64,000 bases of DNA. Source: Tridacna crocea (lineage: Eukaryota; Mollusca; Bivalvia; Cardiida; Cardiidae). How positions within the stretch are numbered: the first letter of the stretch is position 1; each line of letters begins with the position of its first letter. Below the pieces are notes generated by a model. It ran no database searches, had not been told where the DNA came from, and worked only from the letters and a program-made list of their open reading frames with translations. The translations under genes were made by a program, and so were the position numbers. This document shows, one piece after another, positions 12,329-22,940 of this stretch. The stretch covers positions 37,710,427 through 37,774,426 of the forward strand of contig OX031065.1 in the NCBI GenBank assembly GCA_943736015.1. The letters are read 5' to 3'.

Positions 12329-12557
12329 TTAACCCTTTACCCCATAAGGCATTTCTATTGGTATCTCTAATTGACCCGAAATAACAGCAAGGATGAAGCC
12401 ATTTCTTATATGTATAAGACACCTTTTTATAGCATAGAAAACATTGTGGCAAAAGGTGAAATTGCTCGTCACGAGCAATTTAACCTTTTGCCACAATGTT
12501 TTCAAAGGCTCCTACCAGCAATGTGTAGAAATGAGTATCTATGGAGTAAAGGGTTAA
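12329..12557. mobile_element. TTAA hairpin element, subfamily B
   Basis: Exactly 229 bp. Ends CCCTTTACCCCATAAGG and GGAGTAAAGGG; flanks differ from family A. The hairpin differs from A at several positions in both arms (GTGGCAAAAGGTGAAATTGC pairing with its complement). Opposite orientation to the copy at 54461-54689. Confidence 0.9.
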
Positions 12558-12946
12558 GTATTATTTATGTGGCAATAAAGCATCATCTGCAAAAGCACAA
12601 ACAAAAATCATACACATATACACCAAACGGAGACAAGATACAGGTTATAATAATGTAAACATACATGTAGGTATTCTTGCACAAGGAATTACTGTTAATT
12701 TTTCTAGATGTTCTCAATATAGAATCTACAACAACATATAAATTTGTCTTTGGCCTTTTACTTAAAAAGTTAGGTGCTTTGTAAATAAAGAGTTAAAGAT
12801 CAGACTGTACAAGTTCTACTGACTGATCTTACATATACATTGCATGGTATTTACCAAAATATGCTGGTAAAAAAATGATGTTAAAAAGACAAAATCTGGG
12901 TCCCTTTACTGAAAATGTGCCTGCCATAGATTTTAAGTTTTCAGGG

Positions 12947-13154
12947 TTAACTCTTTAGTTTGTCTAAATTGTAAGCATTTGAAGACGGTAAAATAAAAGT
13001 GACTGAAAATTTGAAATTGTTTTGTGAAGGGTAGAAAACACCGTGGGAAAAGGAGAAAATGCTGGTCACCAGCATTTTCTCCTTTTTCCACAATGATTTC
13101 TATAGGCTTCTTTCCAGGGATGTCAAAAGTAGGGATTGTGTGGTAATGGATTAA
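12947..13154 (+). mobile_element. TTAA hairpin element, family A
   Basis: 208 bp, TTAA both ends, small deletion in the left flank. Confidence 0.9.
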
Positions 13155-13301
13155 ATGGTTTGAACTATGTAAACTATACTTTATTTGCAAGTCCTTTGCC
13201 TAACCCTTTCAGCATCACAGGTGAAAAGATCGGCTTCAGCAGATGGCAAAGATTAAGATCAGAATGCACAAAAATTTACAGTCTTGGATCAAACCATCTG
13301 C

Positions 13302-13347
13302 TTAACTCTTTACCACATGACAAAATTTTAGACTGGTTCAAATTTAA
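13302..13347 (+). mobile_element. TTAA hairpin element, left-end fragment
   Basis: Only the first ~45 bp (TTAACTCTTTACCACATGAC...) is present before a second left end begins at 13344. Confidence 0.7.
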
Positions 13348-13572
13348 CTCATTCCCAAACGACAAAATTTTAGGTTTGTCCGAATCGAAAGCATTTGCAG
13401 ACGACAAAATAAAAGTGACTGGAAATTTGAAATTTGTTTTGTGAAGGGTAGAAAACATTGTAGGAAAAGGAGAAAATGCTGGTTACCAGCATTTTCTTCT
13501 TTTCCCACAATGTTTTCTACAGGCTTTTTTCTCAGGTGCGTCAAAAGTAGGAATTGTGTGGTAATGGGTTAA
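13344..13572 (+). mobile_element. TTAA hairpin element, family A, full length
   Basis: 229 bp TTAA to TTAA; shares its right TTAA with the next copy. Confidence 0.93.
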
Positions 13573-13756
13573 AGCATTTGCAGACGACAAAATAAAGGTG
13601 ACTGAAAAAATCAAAATTTGGTCTGGGAAGGGTAGAAAAAACTGTGGGAAAAGGAGAAAATGCTGGTTACCAGCATTTCCTCCTTTTCCAACAGATTTTT
13701 CAAAAGGCTTCTTTCTCAGAGGCATCGAAAGTACGGATTGTCTGGTAATGGGTTAA
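13569..13756 (+). mobile_element. TTAA hairpin element, family A, left-truncated
   Basis: Starts at AAGCATTTGCAGACGAC directly after the shared TTAA, so the first ~40 bp are lost. Right end intact. Confidence 0.88.
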
Positions 13757-14148
13757 CTATAAAACATTTTTTTTACTTTCAGTTGGTTGGTATTTGCAGA
13801 TGTCAAAAGAGGTTGAGTTACTGTATCAATTTGACACCGAAAAAAAAAGTTGTTTTTGGCTTTCTTTAGAATGAGCATATAATGTAAGATAAATATTACA
13901 ATTGAAAGTCTACTTTGCCTGGAATGGCTCATATCACATTGTATATGAGAGGCCGTTGTTGTTGGTTCTACTCTTTACCACAGACATTTTGCAAGAATAA
14001 TGTGTGTTTTTTCTGTTTTGGTAACAAAATTAAGGAGATACAAATTGTGAACCTTGTAAAACAAGGTCCTAAAATGTGATGAGTCATAAACTCAAATATA
14101 GCAAAGCCATGTTCCCTTACTCATGAGCTATTCTTAACCCTTAGGACT

Positions 14149-14377
14149 TTAACCCATTACCACACGACAATATTTTAGACTGGTCCAAATTGAAAGCATT
14201 TGCAGACGACAAAATAAAAGTGACTGAAAATTTGAAATTTGTTTTGTGAAGGGTAGAAAACATTGTGGGAAAAGGAGAAAATGCTGGTTACCAGCATTTT
14301 CTCCTTTTCCCACAATGTTTTCTAAGGGCTTCTTTCTCATGGGTGTCAAAAGGAGGGATTGTGTGGTAATGGGTTAA
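14149..14377 (+). mobile_element. TTAA hairpin element, family A, full length
   Basis: 229 bp with a near-perfect hairpin. A good reference copy: left flank GACGACAAAATAAAAGTGAC, right flank GGATTGTGTGGTAATGGG. Confidence 0.95.
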
Positions 14378-14647
14378 GCTTGACTGACCTTTTGTAGACA
14401 GTGTAGATAAAGATCAAACTGCAGAGAAATGTGCAGTTTGAACTTTTATCAACACTGTTCACTAAGGAAATATTATTCTGTAAAACATATTTTGTGACAT
14501 AGCAATATATAGATTTTAACTATCAAAATGAAAATTTCATTTCAGTTGTTTAGCACGATAAGCATCAACCTTTCATAGAAAAAAAAAAAATAGAATTTTA
14601 GATTTGTCCGCAATGGAGACATGTGCCTAATATGATTGGATTCTTCT

Positions 14648-14876
14648 TTAACCCATTACCACACGGCAAAATTTTAGACTGATCCATATTGAAAGCATTT
14701 GCAGACGACAAAATAAATGTGACTGAAAAATCGAAATTTGAATTGGGAAGGGTAGAAAACATTGTGGAAAAAGGAGAAAATGCTGGTTACCAGCATTTTC
14801 TCCTTTTCCCACAATGTTTTCAAAAGGGTTCTACCTCAGGGTCGTCAAAAGTCGTGATTGTGTGGTAAAGGGTTAA
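14648..14876 (+). mobile_element. TTAA hairpin element, family A, full length
   Basis: 229 bp; joined to the next copy through one shared TTAA. Confidence 0.94.
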
Positions 14877-15102
14877 CTCTTTACCAAACAACAAAAATTC
14901 AGACTTGTCCAAATTCAAAGGATTTGCAGACGACAAGTTAAATGTAACTGAAAAGATGATTTTTGTCTTTGATGGAAAAGAAAACATTGTTGGAAAAGGA
15001 GAAAATGCTGGTTACCAGCATTTTTCTCCTATTCCCACAATGTTTTCAAAAGCCTTCTCCCAAAGGGTTGTTAAAACTCAGGATTGTGTGGTAATGGGTT
15101 AA
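14873..15102 (+). mobile_element. TTAA hairpin element, family A, full length
   Basis: 230 bp, same orientation as the preceding copy; flank sequence diverged, so not a recent tandem duplicate. Confidence 0.93.
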
Positions 15103-15583
15103 AATAGTAGGAAATATAAAAGGAAAGGAGGAAATAATTCCTCTCGGAATTGTGATGTAAAAAATTAAATACCCTGAAAAAGACTGCTTTTGAAAAGACT
15201 TAGGGAAAGTGAGCTGGTAATCAGAATTTTCTTCTTAATAAATGTTTCTTTTGCTTTTTGAAGAAAAAACTCATTGTCTGAGCCAGATAGTTGCCATTCT
15301 GCCTATCAATAGGGAAAAATCTTAACTTCTGTCACCTTTTATGACCCCTCCCCTGAAACTTCTACATAAGACACTTAAGCTGGTTTATTGTTTTCAAACA
15401 TAAAGTGCATTCACTGTGTGATTTTATTACTTGTCCTTTACCTATGAAAAGCAATTTGAAATGCTCAGAGATTAATAACATAGATAAAATCTATGAAAAA
15501 TATTTGATACTGGTAACTAATTTGATGACTTATATAAACTGTACATTGTAACATAATGAGCTGTGCTATGAGAAAAGGGGCAT

Positions 15584-15812
15584 TTAACTCTTTACCAAAC
15601 AACAAAATTATAGACTGGTCCAAATTGAAAGCACTTGCAGACGACAAACTAAACACAGGTTAAAAATTAAGATTTGCTCCAGCAGGGTAGAAAAACATTG
15701 TGGGAAAAAGAGAAAATGCTGGTTACCAGCATTTTCTCCTTTTCACACAATGTTTTCAAAAGGCTTATTTTTCAGGGACGTAAAAACCAGGGATTGTTTG
15801 GTAAAGGGTTAA
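15584..15812 (+). mobile_element. TTAA hairpin element, family A, full length
   Basis: 229 bp; a further degenerate end follows at 15809-15875. Confidence 0.93.
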
Positions 15813-15972
15813 CTCTTTATCACACCACTCTTTCCATTAACTGGCATCTAAAATTTGTTGTTTGGTAAACAGTTGAAACAGGTTCAACCCTTTATTTAAA
15901 TCTTCTGTATAAATAGAAGCAGGATATAGTATAACTTTTGTCTTGATGTCTGATTTTGACAGTAGATATTGT

Positions 15973-16169
15973 TTAACCCTTTCCCAAACAATCCCTGGTT
16001 TTTATGGGTCTGGAATAGTAGCCTGGTAACCAGCATTTTCTCCTTTTCCCACAATGTTTTCTTCCCTATCAGAGAAAGAAATTATCTTTTCAGCAAAGCG
16101 ATGAATTGTCGTCTGCAAATGCTTTCAATTTGGTCAAGTCCAAAAGTTTGTCATTTGGGAAAGGGTTAA
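15973..16169 (-). mobile_element. TTAA hairpin element, family A, one hairpin arm lost
   Basis: 197 bp; deletion removes the left arm up to CTGGTAACCAGC, leaving the right arm unpaired. Confidence 0.85.
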
Positions 16170-16239
16170 TAGAGTGAAAACCAAACTGGTACATTACATG
16201 TATATGCAAATGGTATGCCATGGGTGAAAATACTGCATT

Positions 16240-16312
16240 TCATTTCATGCTTTCCGGTAGGATATCGAGAAATAGCAGTGAAAATATTTTTCGATCTTAC
16301 ACTGCTACCCTT
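16240..16312 (+). repeat. Dispersed repeat shared with 20471-20545
   Basis: The stretch ATTTCATGCTTTC(C/T)GGTAGG through GATATCGAGAAATAGC and AGTGAAAATATTTTTC matches the copy at 20471. Family not recognised; the surrounding 16313-17707 is otherwise featureless non-coding sequence. Confidence 0.75.
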
Positions 16313-17707
16313 GGGCAATGCAAATTTTGACCCAAGGGATATAGTTTATAATTACTTCAGTAGGGCTCCAATACATAAAGCTACATGTGAGGTTTGGCAT
16401 CACTGTGCTTCATGTTTAGGAACAAGGCAATTTTAATTTTTCATAATATACATGTAAGCTAATCTAAAACTTGTGACCACAGTGACTGGCTCAATAATGA
16501 CTCCTGAACTATTATTGGAAGAACTTTGGCAAAAGTTTATTGGATAAAGCTACATGCTAAATTTGGTAGCCCAATGCATCAAGATTTTTAAAGATTTTCA
16601 TTCTTTTTTTGTTTTGCTGCCATGGTAATAAGATATTTTACTGGCACCAAAATTGGAGAAATTCTGAATACAGCTATGGCAGGGTCATTTCTATTTCATG
16701 GAAATTGAATGGGTAGTTTCAGAGAACATGATTGAAATAAAACTTAAAGTACAAACAGAAGCACACAAATGGACACCAGGCCTAAAAGTAACTAGCTAAA
16801 ATTCAGTTTGTCCTATGTACAAGTAAAACACTGTAAAACACTGTAACTTGTGCTCAAGCTAATCTAATCACACATAATAAATACAATATACTTGTACATG
16901 AGCACTTTCACACTTTATTATGCATTATGTATTTTTATCATAGTAATTCTATACAACAAGATTTTTCATGAACTTAATCCAAACGCTAACAATAACCCAT
17001 TACCACAAAGGTTATCTCTAGATATACCAAAACTGTTGCCGTGATATGATTGAAATACTGTTGAAAGCGGCATAAAACACCATTCAAACAAATTAGATAT
17101 ACCAAATAGTAACACTGAACTGCGACAGAATAATGACATTGTTCTTTATGAAAGATATGAGAAAAACACGAGGAAGTGCTTGTAGCAAGGAATCCCTCAG
17201 TTAAAAGCACTTGCTCAATCATGTCCCCACAAAAGCTGTCTGCAGAAGTGTTAAAAAAAAAACAACCTTTTTTTCCAGTAATGGGTTTGAAATAAATCTA
17301 ACAGGACATACACAACTTATCCACAACTAAATCATCCTATCCTAGCTGATATAAGCAAAAAATAATAACGTAACACCGGTGAAATATTTGAGCAATACAT
17401 TACCCTTTACTAAGACACTTTTAAAAACATCTTTATCTATAAACCTTTACCAAATAATCCTGTGCTGAAAAACCTGAAGAAGCAAGATTAAGACCCCATT
17501 GTGACAAATATGGAAACACCGGCACTAACAAACTAAGTTTGTGATGACTTTTATGTAAACAATTGACTTTCAAGTGTGACCTTGACCCTTTTTTTATATG
17601 AAAAATAATTCTTATACGTCCACTCCTCGTGGAGAAAAATATGTGTAAAAAGATGCAGAAATTGCCATCCATACCCGGTCAATTTTTGACATTTCTATAG
17701 TTTTACC

Positions 17708-17936
17708 TTAACCCATTACCACACAATCTGTACTAATGACGCCCCTGAGAAAGAAGGCTTTAGACAACATTGTGGGAAAAGAAGAAAATGCTGGTATCCA
17801 GTATTTTCTCCTTTTCCAACAATGTTTTCTACCCTTCACAAAAACAAATTTCAAATTTTCGGTCACTTTTATTTTGTCATCTGCAAATGCTTTCGATTTT
17901 GACAAACCTAAAATATTGTCGTTTGGTCATGAGTTA
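17708..17936 (-). mobile_element. TTAA hairpin element, family A, full length
   Basis: 229 bp; right terminus TTAG instead of TTAA. Confidence 0.92.
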
Positions 17937-18162
17937 GCCTTGAATTCACTGAATCAAATAATTCACATGACAGAGATCTACTTCCAAATGACTGAGACAA
18001 AAAACATTGTAGTATATAACTAAATGATTCTAAAAGCCATTCAAATGTGAAGTCATTGTCTGAATACAATCTGTTCAACTATTCATATGTGTTACCTTAT
18101 CTTCAGTTCCTAAAATAAATGTTTCACATGGTACATGTACTTCCACCATCAATCAGAGTGAA

Positions 18163-18258
18163 TGTATCAATTTGTTTTATAAAATAAATCCTTAATCCCT
18201 TACCAGACAATGTATCAATTTGTTTTATAAAATAAATCCTTAATCCCTTACCAGCAAC
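18163..18258. repeat. 48-bp tandem duplication
   Basis: AATGTATCAATTTGTTTTAT plus AAATAAATCCTTAATCCC is present twice in tandem; the second copy runs into the left end of a hairpin element at 18240. Confidence 0.85.
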
Positions 18259-18382
18259 AAAATTTTAATCTTGTCCAAATTGAAGGAATTGTAGACAACA
18301 ATTTCAATATGGCTCAAATGGTTACCAACATTTTCTCCTTTTCCCAAAATTTTTTTTAAAAAAGCTTTTTTCCCTCATTTAA
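18240..18382 (+). mobile_element. TTAA hairpin element, family A, one arm lost
   Basis: Left flank and right hairpin arm only; shares TTAA with the next element. Confidence 0.75.
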
Positions 18383-18598
18383 CCCTTTACCAAACAGTCC
18401 CTGGTTTTTATGACACGAGATTGAAGCCTTTTGAAAACATTGTGGGAAAAGGAGAAAATGCTGGTAACCAGCATTTTCTCCTTTCCCCACAATGTTTTCT
18501 ACCCTGCTGGAAATAAATTTCAATTTTTGAGTTATGTTTACTTTGTCATCAGCTTTCATTCTGGACCAGTCTAAAATTTTGTCGTTTGGTAGAGTTAA
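18379..18598 (-). mobile_element. TTAA hairpin element, family A
   Basis: 220 bp, TTAA both ends, strong hairpin (GTGGGAAAAGG against CCTTTCCCCAC). Confidence 0.92.
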
Positions 18599-18694
18599 AG
18601 TCTGCATCATCAAGTAAAGGGTTAAACATCAAAGTTATGGCTTGGATAAATTTGGACGGAAGCATGCACACAGTAACATACATGTAGACAAACT

Positions 18695-18924
18695 TTAACT
18701 CATGACCAAACATCAAAATTTTAGGTTTGTCCAAATTGAAAGCATTTGCAGACAACAAAATAAAAGTGACAGAAAATTTGAAATTCGTTCTGTGAGGGGT
18801 AGAAAGCATTGTGGAAAAAGGAGAAAAAGCTGGTTACCAGCATTTTCTCCTTGTCTCACAATGTTTTCCAAAGGCTTCTTTCTCAGGGTCGTCAAAAGAA
18901 AGAATTGTGTGGTAATGGGTTTAA
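18695..18924 (+). mobile_element. TTAA hairpin element, family A, full length
   Basis: 230 bp; a few mismatches in the hairpin (GAAAAAGC opposite GCATTTTC). Confidence 0.92.
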
Positions 18925-19536
18925 TTGATTTTGAGAGGGTATGTAACCCTTACCCCTGCAAGGTTTGATAACAATTCTCAGTATTGAAAGGTTTTATGAA
19001 TAAAACTAATGATACGAATATTTCCTGATCATTGTGGAATTACAGAAGTAAAACTTTATCAAAACAGAAGAATTCATGTTACATCATGAATGTTACATAA
19101 AATTTGTAAAACAAGAAATAAAGCAGTGGAAAATCAAAAGCATCTTTCACAGTTCCAAGAAAACACACTATCTCATGTACACAACAATTGGCAGATCCCT
19201 ATCTATATATAGAAAAAAAGAAAGGAAAAAAATGGAATAAAATAATATAATACTAATGTAGTTGAAAATCAGATCTAAATCTGTTCTCTAAATGCTCAGT
19301 AATCAAGCATAATTACAGCAGGCTTCCAAGATCAAACCCTGTTTCTTAAATTGATAGAAAAAAAGAAAATAAAGAACATTCCTGTTATTTGTCATTAAAT
19401 GACAGATCTTCTAAGCACTTACACGTATAACTGAACAGACGTTGGGAGCGAAAAAAAGAGAAAAACTACAACTCTAATCTTTTTGATATTTGCAAAATGA
19501 TAAAACAATTCATAATCAACAACAGATCCATCTTGA

Positions 19537-19773
19537 TTAACTCTTTACCAAACGACAAAATTTTAGGTTTGTACAAATCAAAACACTTGCAGACGACAAA
19601 ATACATGTGACTGAAAATTTGAAATTTGTTTTGTGAAGGAAAGAAAATATAAAGGAGAAAATGCTGGTTACCAGCATTTTCTGTAACTAGCATTTTTCTC
19701 CTTTCCCACAAAACATTCTAACTGCTTCTTTCTCAGGATTGTCAAAAGTACGGATTGTGTGGTAATGGGTTAA
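19537..19773 (+). mobile_element. TTAA hairpin element, family A, rearranged core
   Basis: 237 bp; left arm shortened and the CAGCATTTTCT segment partly duplicated (CTAGCATTTTTCTCC). Confidence 0.88.
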
Positions 19774-19965
19774 GAATATGGTACCCTGAGATTTGTCTAA
19801 CATTGACTTTAATCACAAGAGTCATATAGATTCGGCTAAGATTCGGTTCATCGGTAATCAATGCAGGGAACCAATGTGTATCGACTTTTCGGTAACAGAA
19901 TACCAGAGTTTTAGCTGAGTCTGTATGATTTTTCAGCCCTGAAAGGACATGTTACAAGAATCCCA

Positions 19966-20186
19966 TTAACCCATTACCACACAATCCCTACTTTTGACGC
20001 CCCTGAGAAAGAAGCCTTTAGAAAACATTGTGGGAAAATGCTGGTAACCAGCATTTTCTCCCTTTCCCACAATGTTTTCTACCCTTCTTAAAACAAATTT
20101 TAAATTTTCAGTCACTTATATTTTGTCGTCTGCAAATGCTTTCAATTTGGACAAACCTAAAATTTTGTCGTTTGGTAATGAGTTAA
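19966..20186 (-). mobile_element. TTAA hairpin element, family A
   Basis: 221 bp; left arm lacks one GGAGAAAA block, so the hairpin has a bulge. Confidence 0.92.
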
Positions 20187-20198
20187 GGTGCCCTATCC

Positions 20199-20427
20199 TT
20201 AAACCTTTACCACACTATGATGACTTTTAATGACCCGAGGAAGAAGTCTTTTGAAAACAATGTGAGAAAAGGAGAAAATGCTGGTAACCAGCATTTTCTC
20301 CTTTTCTCACAAAGTTTTCTACCCTATCAGAGCAAAATTGCATCATTTTGAGCCACTTTAACATTGCCGTCTGCAACTCCTTTCGATTTGGATAGGTCTA
20401 AAATTTTGCTGTATGGTAACAGGTTAA
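20199..20427 (-). mobile_element. TTAA hairpin element, family A, full length
   Basis: 229 bp, only 13 bp after the previous copy. Hairpin carries GTGAGAAAAGG matched by CCTTTTCTCAC, a paired change. Confidence 0.92.
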
Positions 20428-20470
20428 GAAATATTGTACAGATATCTCCATAATGTCAATAAATAGAAGT

Positions 20471-20870
20471 ATTTCATGCTTTCTGGTAGGATATCGAGAA
20501 ATAGCAGTGAAAATATTTTTCCGTCTTACACTGGTACCACCAGTGAAAATACTGATTTTCATGTTCTTGTTTCCTAGGTTAATTGTGCGTGCCTCATTGT
20601 CAGATGGGAATATGACGTCATTTACCTTACACTTCTCGTGCTTATGTAATATTGCAATGCGTTATTATGCGGGAGGAGTATGCCACAGGGAATACTGGAT
20701 TTTGATAAAGCTCCTCCAGAAAAGGATTAAAAGCATGAAATAAATAGAATATTTGTTTTTTCGGTAAAAGATCGAAATTCATTTCACCTCGTGAAACCAA
20801 CCGTAATATTTTCACTCGTGGCTGTGTCACTCGTGAAACTATTACCGATGGTGTCTACTCGATGAAATAG
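20471..20870 (+). repeat. Dispersed repeat, longer copy
   Basis: First ~75 bp match 16240-16312. The tail is rich in TCGTGAAA and GTGAAAATA motifs in both orientations. No coding potential recognised. Confidence 0.6.
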
Positions 20871-21034
20871 ATTTAGATCTTTCACTGAAGAAAACAAATA
20901 CCCTTTATGTATTTCTGTTTAAGCTTTACAAAATTACCACCAGCAAATGATTTTCTGTATCTTTATCCTTATCCTGCTGAATTTAAATAACTGACCATTT
21001 CAAAACTAAATTTTGTACAACTCATTGGCCTTGG

Positions 21035-21226
21035 GTCAACTCTTTACTAAAGGGCAAAATTTTAAGAGTGGTCCAAATTGAAAGCGTTTGCAGATGACAA
21101 AATAAGAGTGACTGAAAATTTGATTTTTCTTTTGGGAAGGGAAGAAAACACTGTGGGAAAAGGAGAAAATGCAGAAGTGTTCTTCTCATGGTCGTTAAAA
21201 GTTGTCATTGTGTGGTAAAGGGTTAA
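21035..21226 (+). mobile_element. TTAA hairpin element, family A, right arm deleted
   Basis: Left flank and left arm then a jump to the right flank after GGAGAAAATGC; 192 bp. Confidence 0.85.
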
Positions 21227-21650
21227 GTTAACAGCGTCAAAACTATGGATAGGGCACTGGAGATTGAAGAGTATACAACAAAATCAGACAGTATATAATT
21301 ATGTGCAGGCTGTTCTTGCTTTACATTCTCCAAGAAATATATCTGTGGAGTAGAGTTAGGGAGAGGGACTTCTTAAAATATAAAGACCCTGTTCATAATG
21401 AGCAATAATTTCTCCTGTGCTATAATATTTCCACAGGATTTTGTGTATTAAGCCTTAATTTAAGATGATAGCCCATAGTAATTAATGAAGTCATGTGCCA
21501 AAAATTTGTTCAAGGAGTTAATAAATTCATAAACATTTGACACCCTGGTAGGATATGAGTTATGCCCCACTGCACTCAAATTCAACAGCACTTTTTTCAA
21601 CATTTTCATAAATAGCATGCACATAATTATGAGCATTTTTTGTTCCTTGC

Positions 21651-21884
21651 TTAACCTGTTACCACACAGCAAAATTTTAGACCTATCAAAATTGAAAGCA
21701 TTTGCAGACGACAATTTCGAAGTGGCTCAAATGGTACAATTTTGCTTTGATAGGGTAGAAAACTTTTTGGGAAATGGAGAAAATGCTGGTAACCTGCATT
21801 TTCTCCTTTTCTCACAGTGTTTTCAAAAAGGCTTCTTCCTCAGTGTCGTTCAAAATAGTTATTGTCTGGTAAACTAAGGGTTAA
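21651..21884 (+). mobile_element. TTAA hairpin element, family A
   Basis: 234 bp; hairpin with scattered mismatches. Confidence 0.9.
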
Positions 21885-22105
21885 ACTGAATTACACTGTC
21901 TTCTCTATTTATAGGCGCACAACAATTGCTAGTGACTGACTGGAGTATATCATTTATATAGGGTAATTTTGATCAAACATATCTATAAAAATTTTAAAAA
22001 ATTAATGGAAATATGTAAATAAATATATAAGAAATTAACATACAAATAAACAAAATTTGGAATGAATAACTGACATCTTGAATAGCTACTATATGTGCAT
22101 AAAAA

Positions 22106-22395
22106 TAATTCAAACTAGAGCTATCACATTATACCCCCTACCAGCTCCAGCATAATGGAGTAGTACACAAGTACAAAGTTGAAAAAAGTTCAAGGGGAGA
22201 TAATTCCGCAACAAGTTGCAGCAAGGTCATGAAAACTGCATATGCACAACTTCATATACTAGTACATAGGAACACAGGTGTAAATTTGAGTTAAGTACCT
22301 TAAAAAGTGGTGGATTATTTCACCAGATAAACTTGCGTCTACAGACAGACAGCCACGATAGTTCCAGTATACCCCCTCCACTTTGCTCTTGGGGG
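22106..22395 (+). mobile_element. Short member of the CCCCCC-hairpin family
   Basis: Starts AGAGCTATCACATTATACCCCC and ends CAGTATACCCCC...GGGGGTAATG. Same termini as 23466-26427 but almost no internal tandem core. Confidence 0.65.
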
Positions 22396-22410
22396 TAATG
22401 TTATGACTGT

Positions 22411-22642
22411 AAAACTTTATCACACAACAAAATTTTAGATTTGTCTCTACTGAAAGCATTAATTTTGCAGACAATGAAAGAATAATGATTTTAGTGATAT
22501 AATTTGTCTCTGATAGGAAAGAACATGTTGTGAAAAAAGGAGAAATGCTGGATACCAGCATTCTTTTCCTTTTCAAACAAAATTTTCAAATATGTTCTCA
22601 GTCAGAGTCACTAACACTAGGGATTGAGAGGTAAAGGGTTAA
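22411..22642 (+). mobile_element. TTAA hairpin element, family A, diverged
   Basis: Left TTAA lost, right TTAA intact. Lies 300 bp downstream of the SLC52A3 stop. Confidence 0.8.
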
Positions 22643-22940
22643 GTATCTGCTTTGATACTAATATAACAGATATTATTAGTCAACAAATACCGCCTAGTTA
22701 CATGTATTGCAATCTCAAGGCAGTTTTTGTAAGCTGTCATCTAAGAATTTATGTCCTGTATGTCAATTTTTTATAACCACAAATAAAATAAAAAATTTTC
22801 AGTTACTAGCTACACATGTAGATTGATATCATTCCTTTTGGTTGGTTAGCCTTAGATCGAAAATTATTCCATCTTTATACAATAATTATAGATCTAATTT
22901 CATAATTTCATTTTCATGAAAGAGCATTATTTTTATGGAT

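Noticed and set aside
11612..15102. Many ~60-100 codon minus frames containing ENIVGKGENAGNQHFLLFPQC-like peptides
   Set aside because: All are translations of the TTAA hairpin element; the peptide repeats wherever the hairpin occurs.
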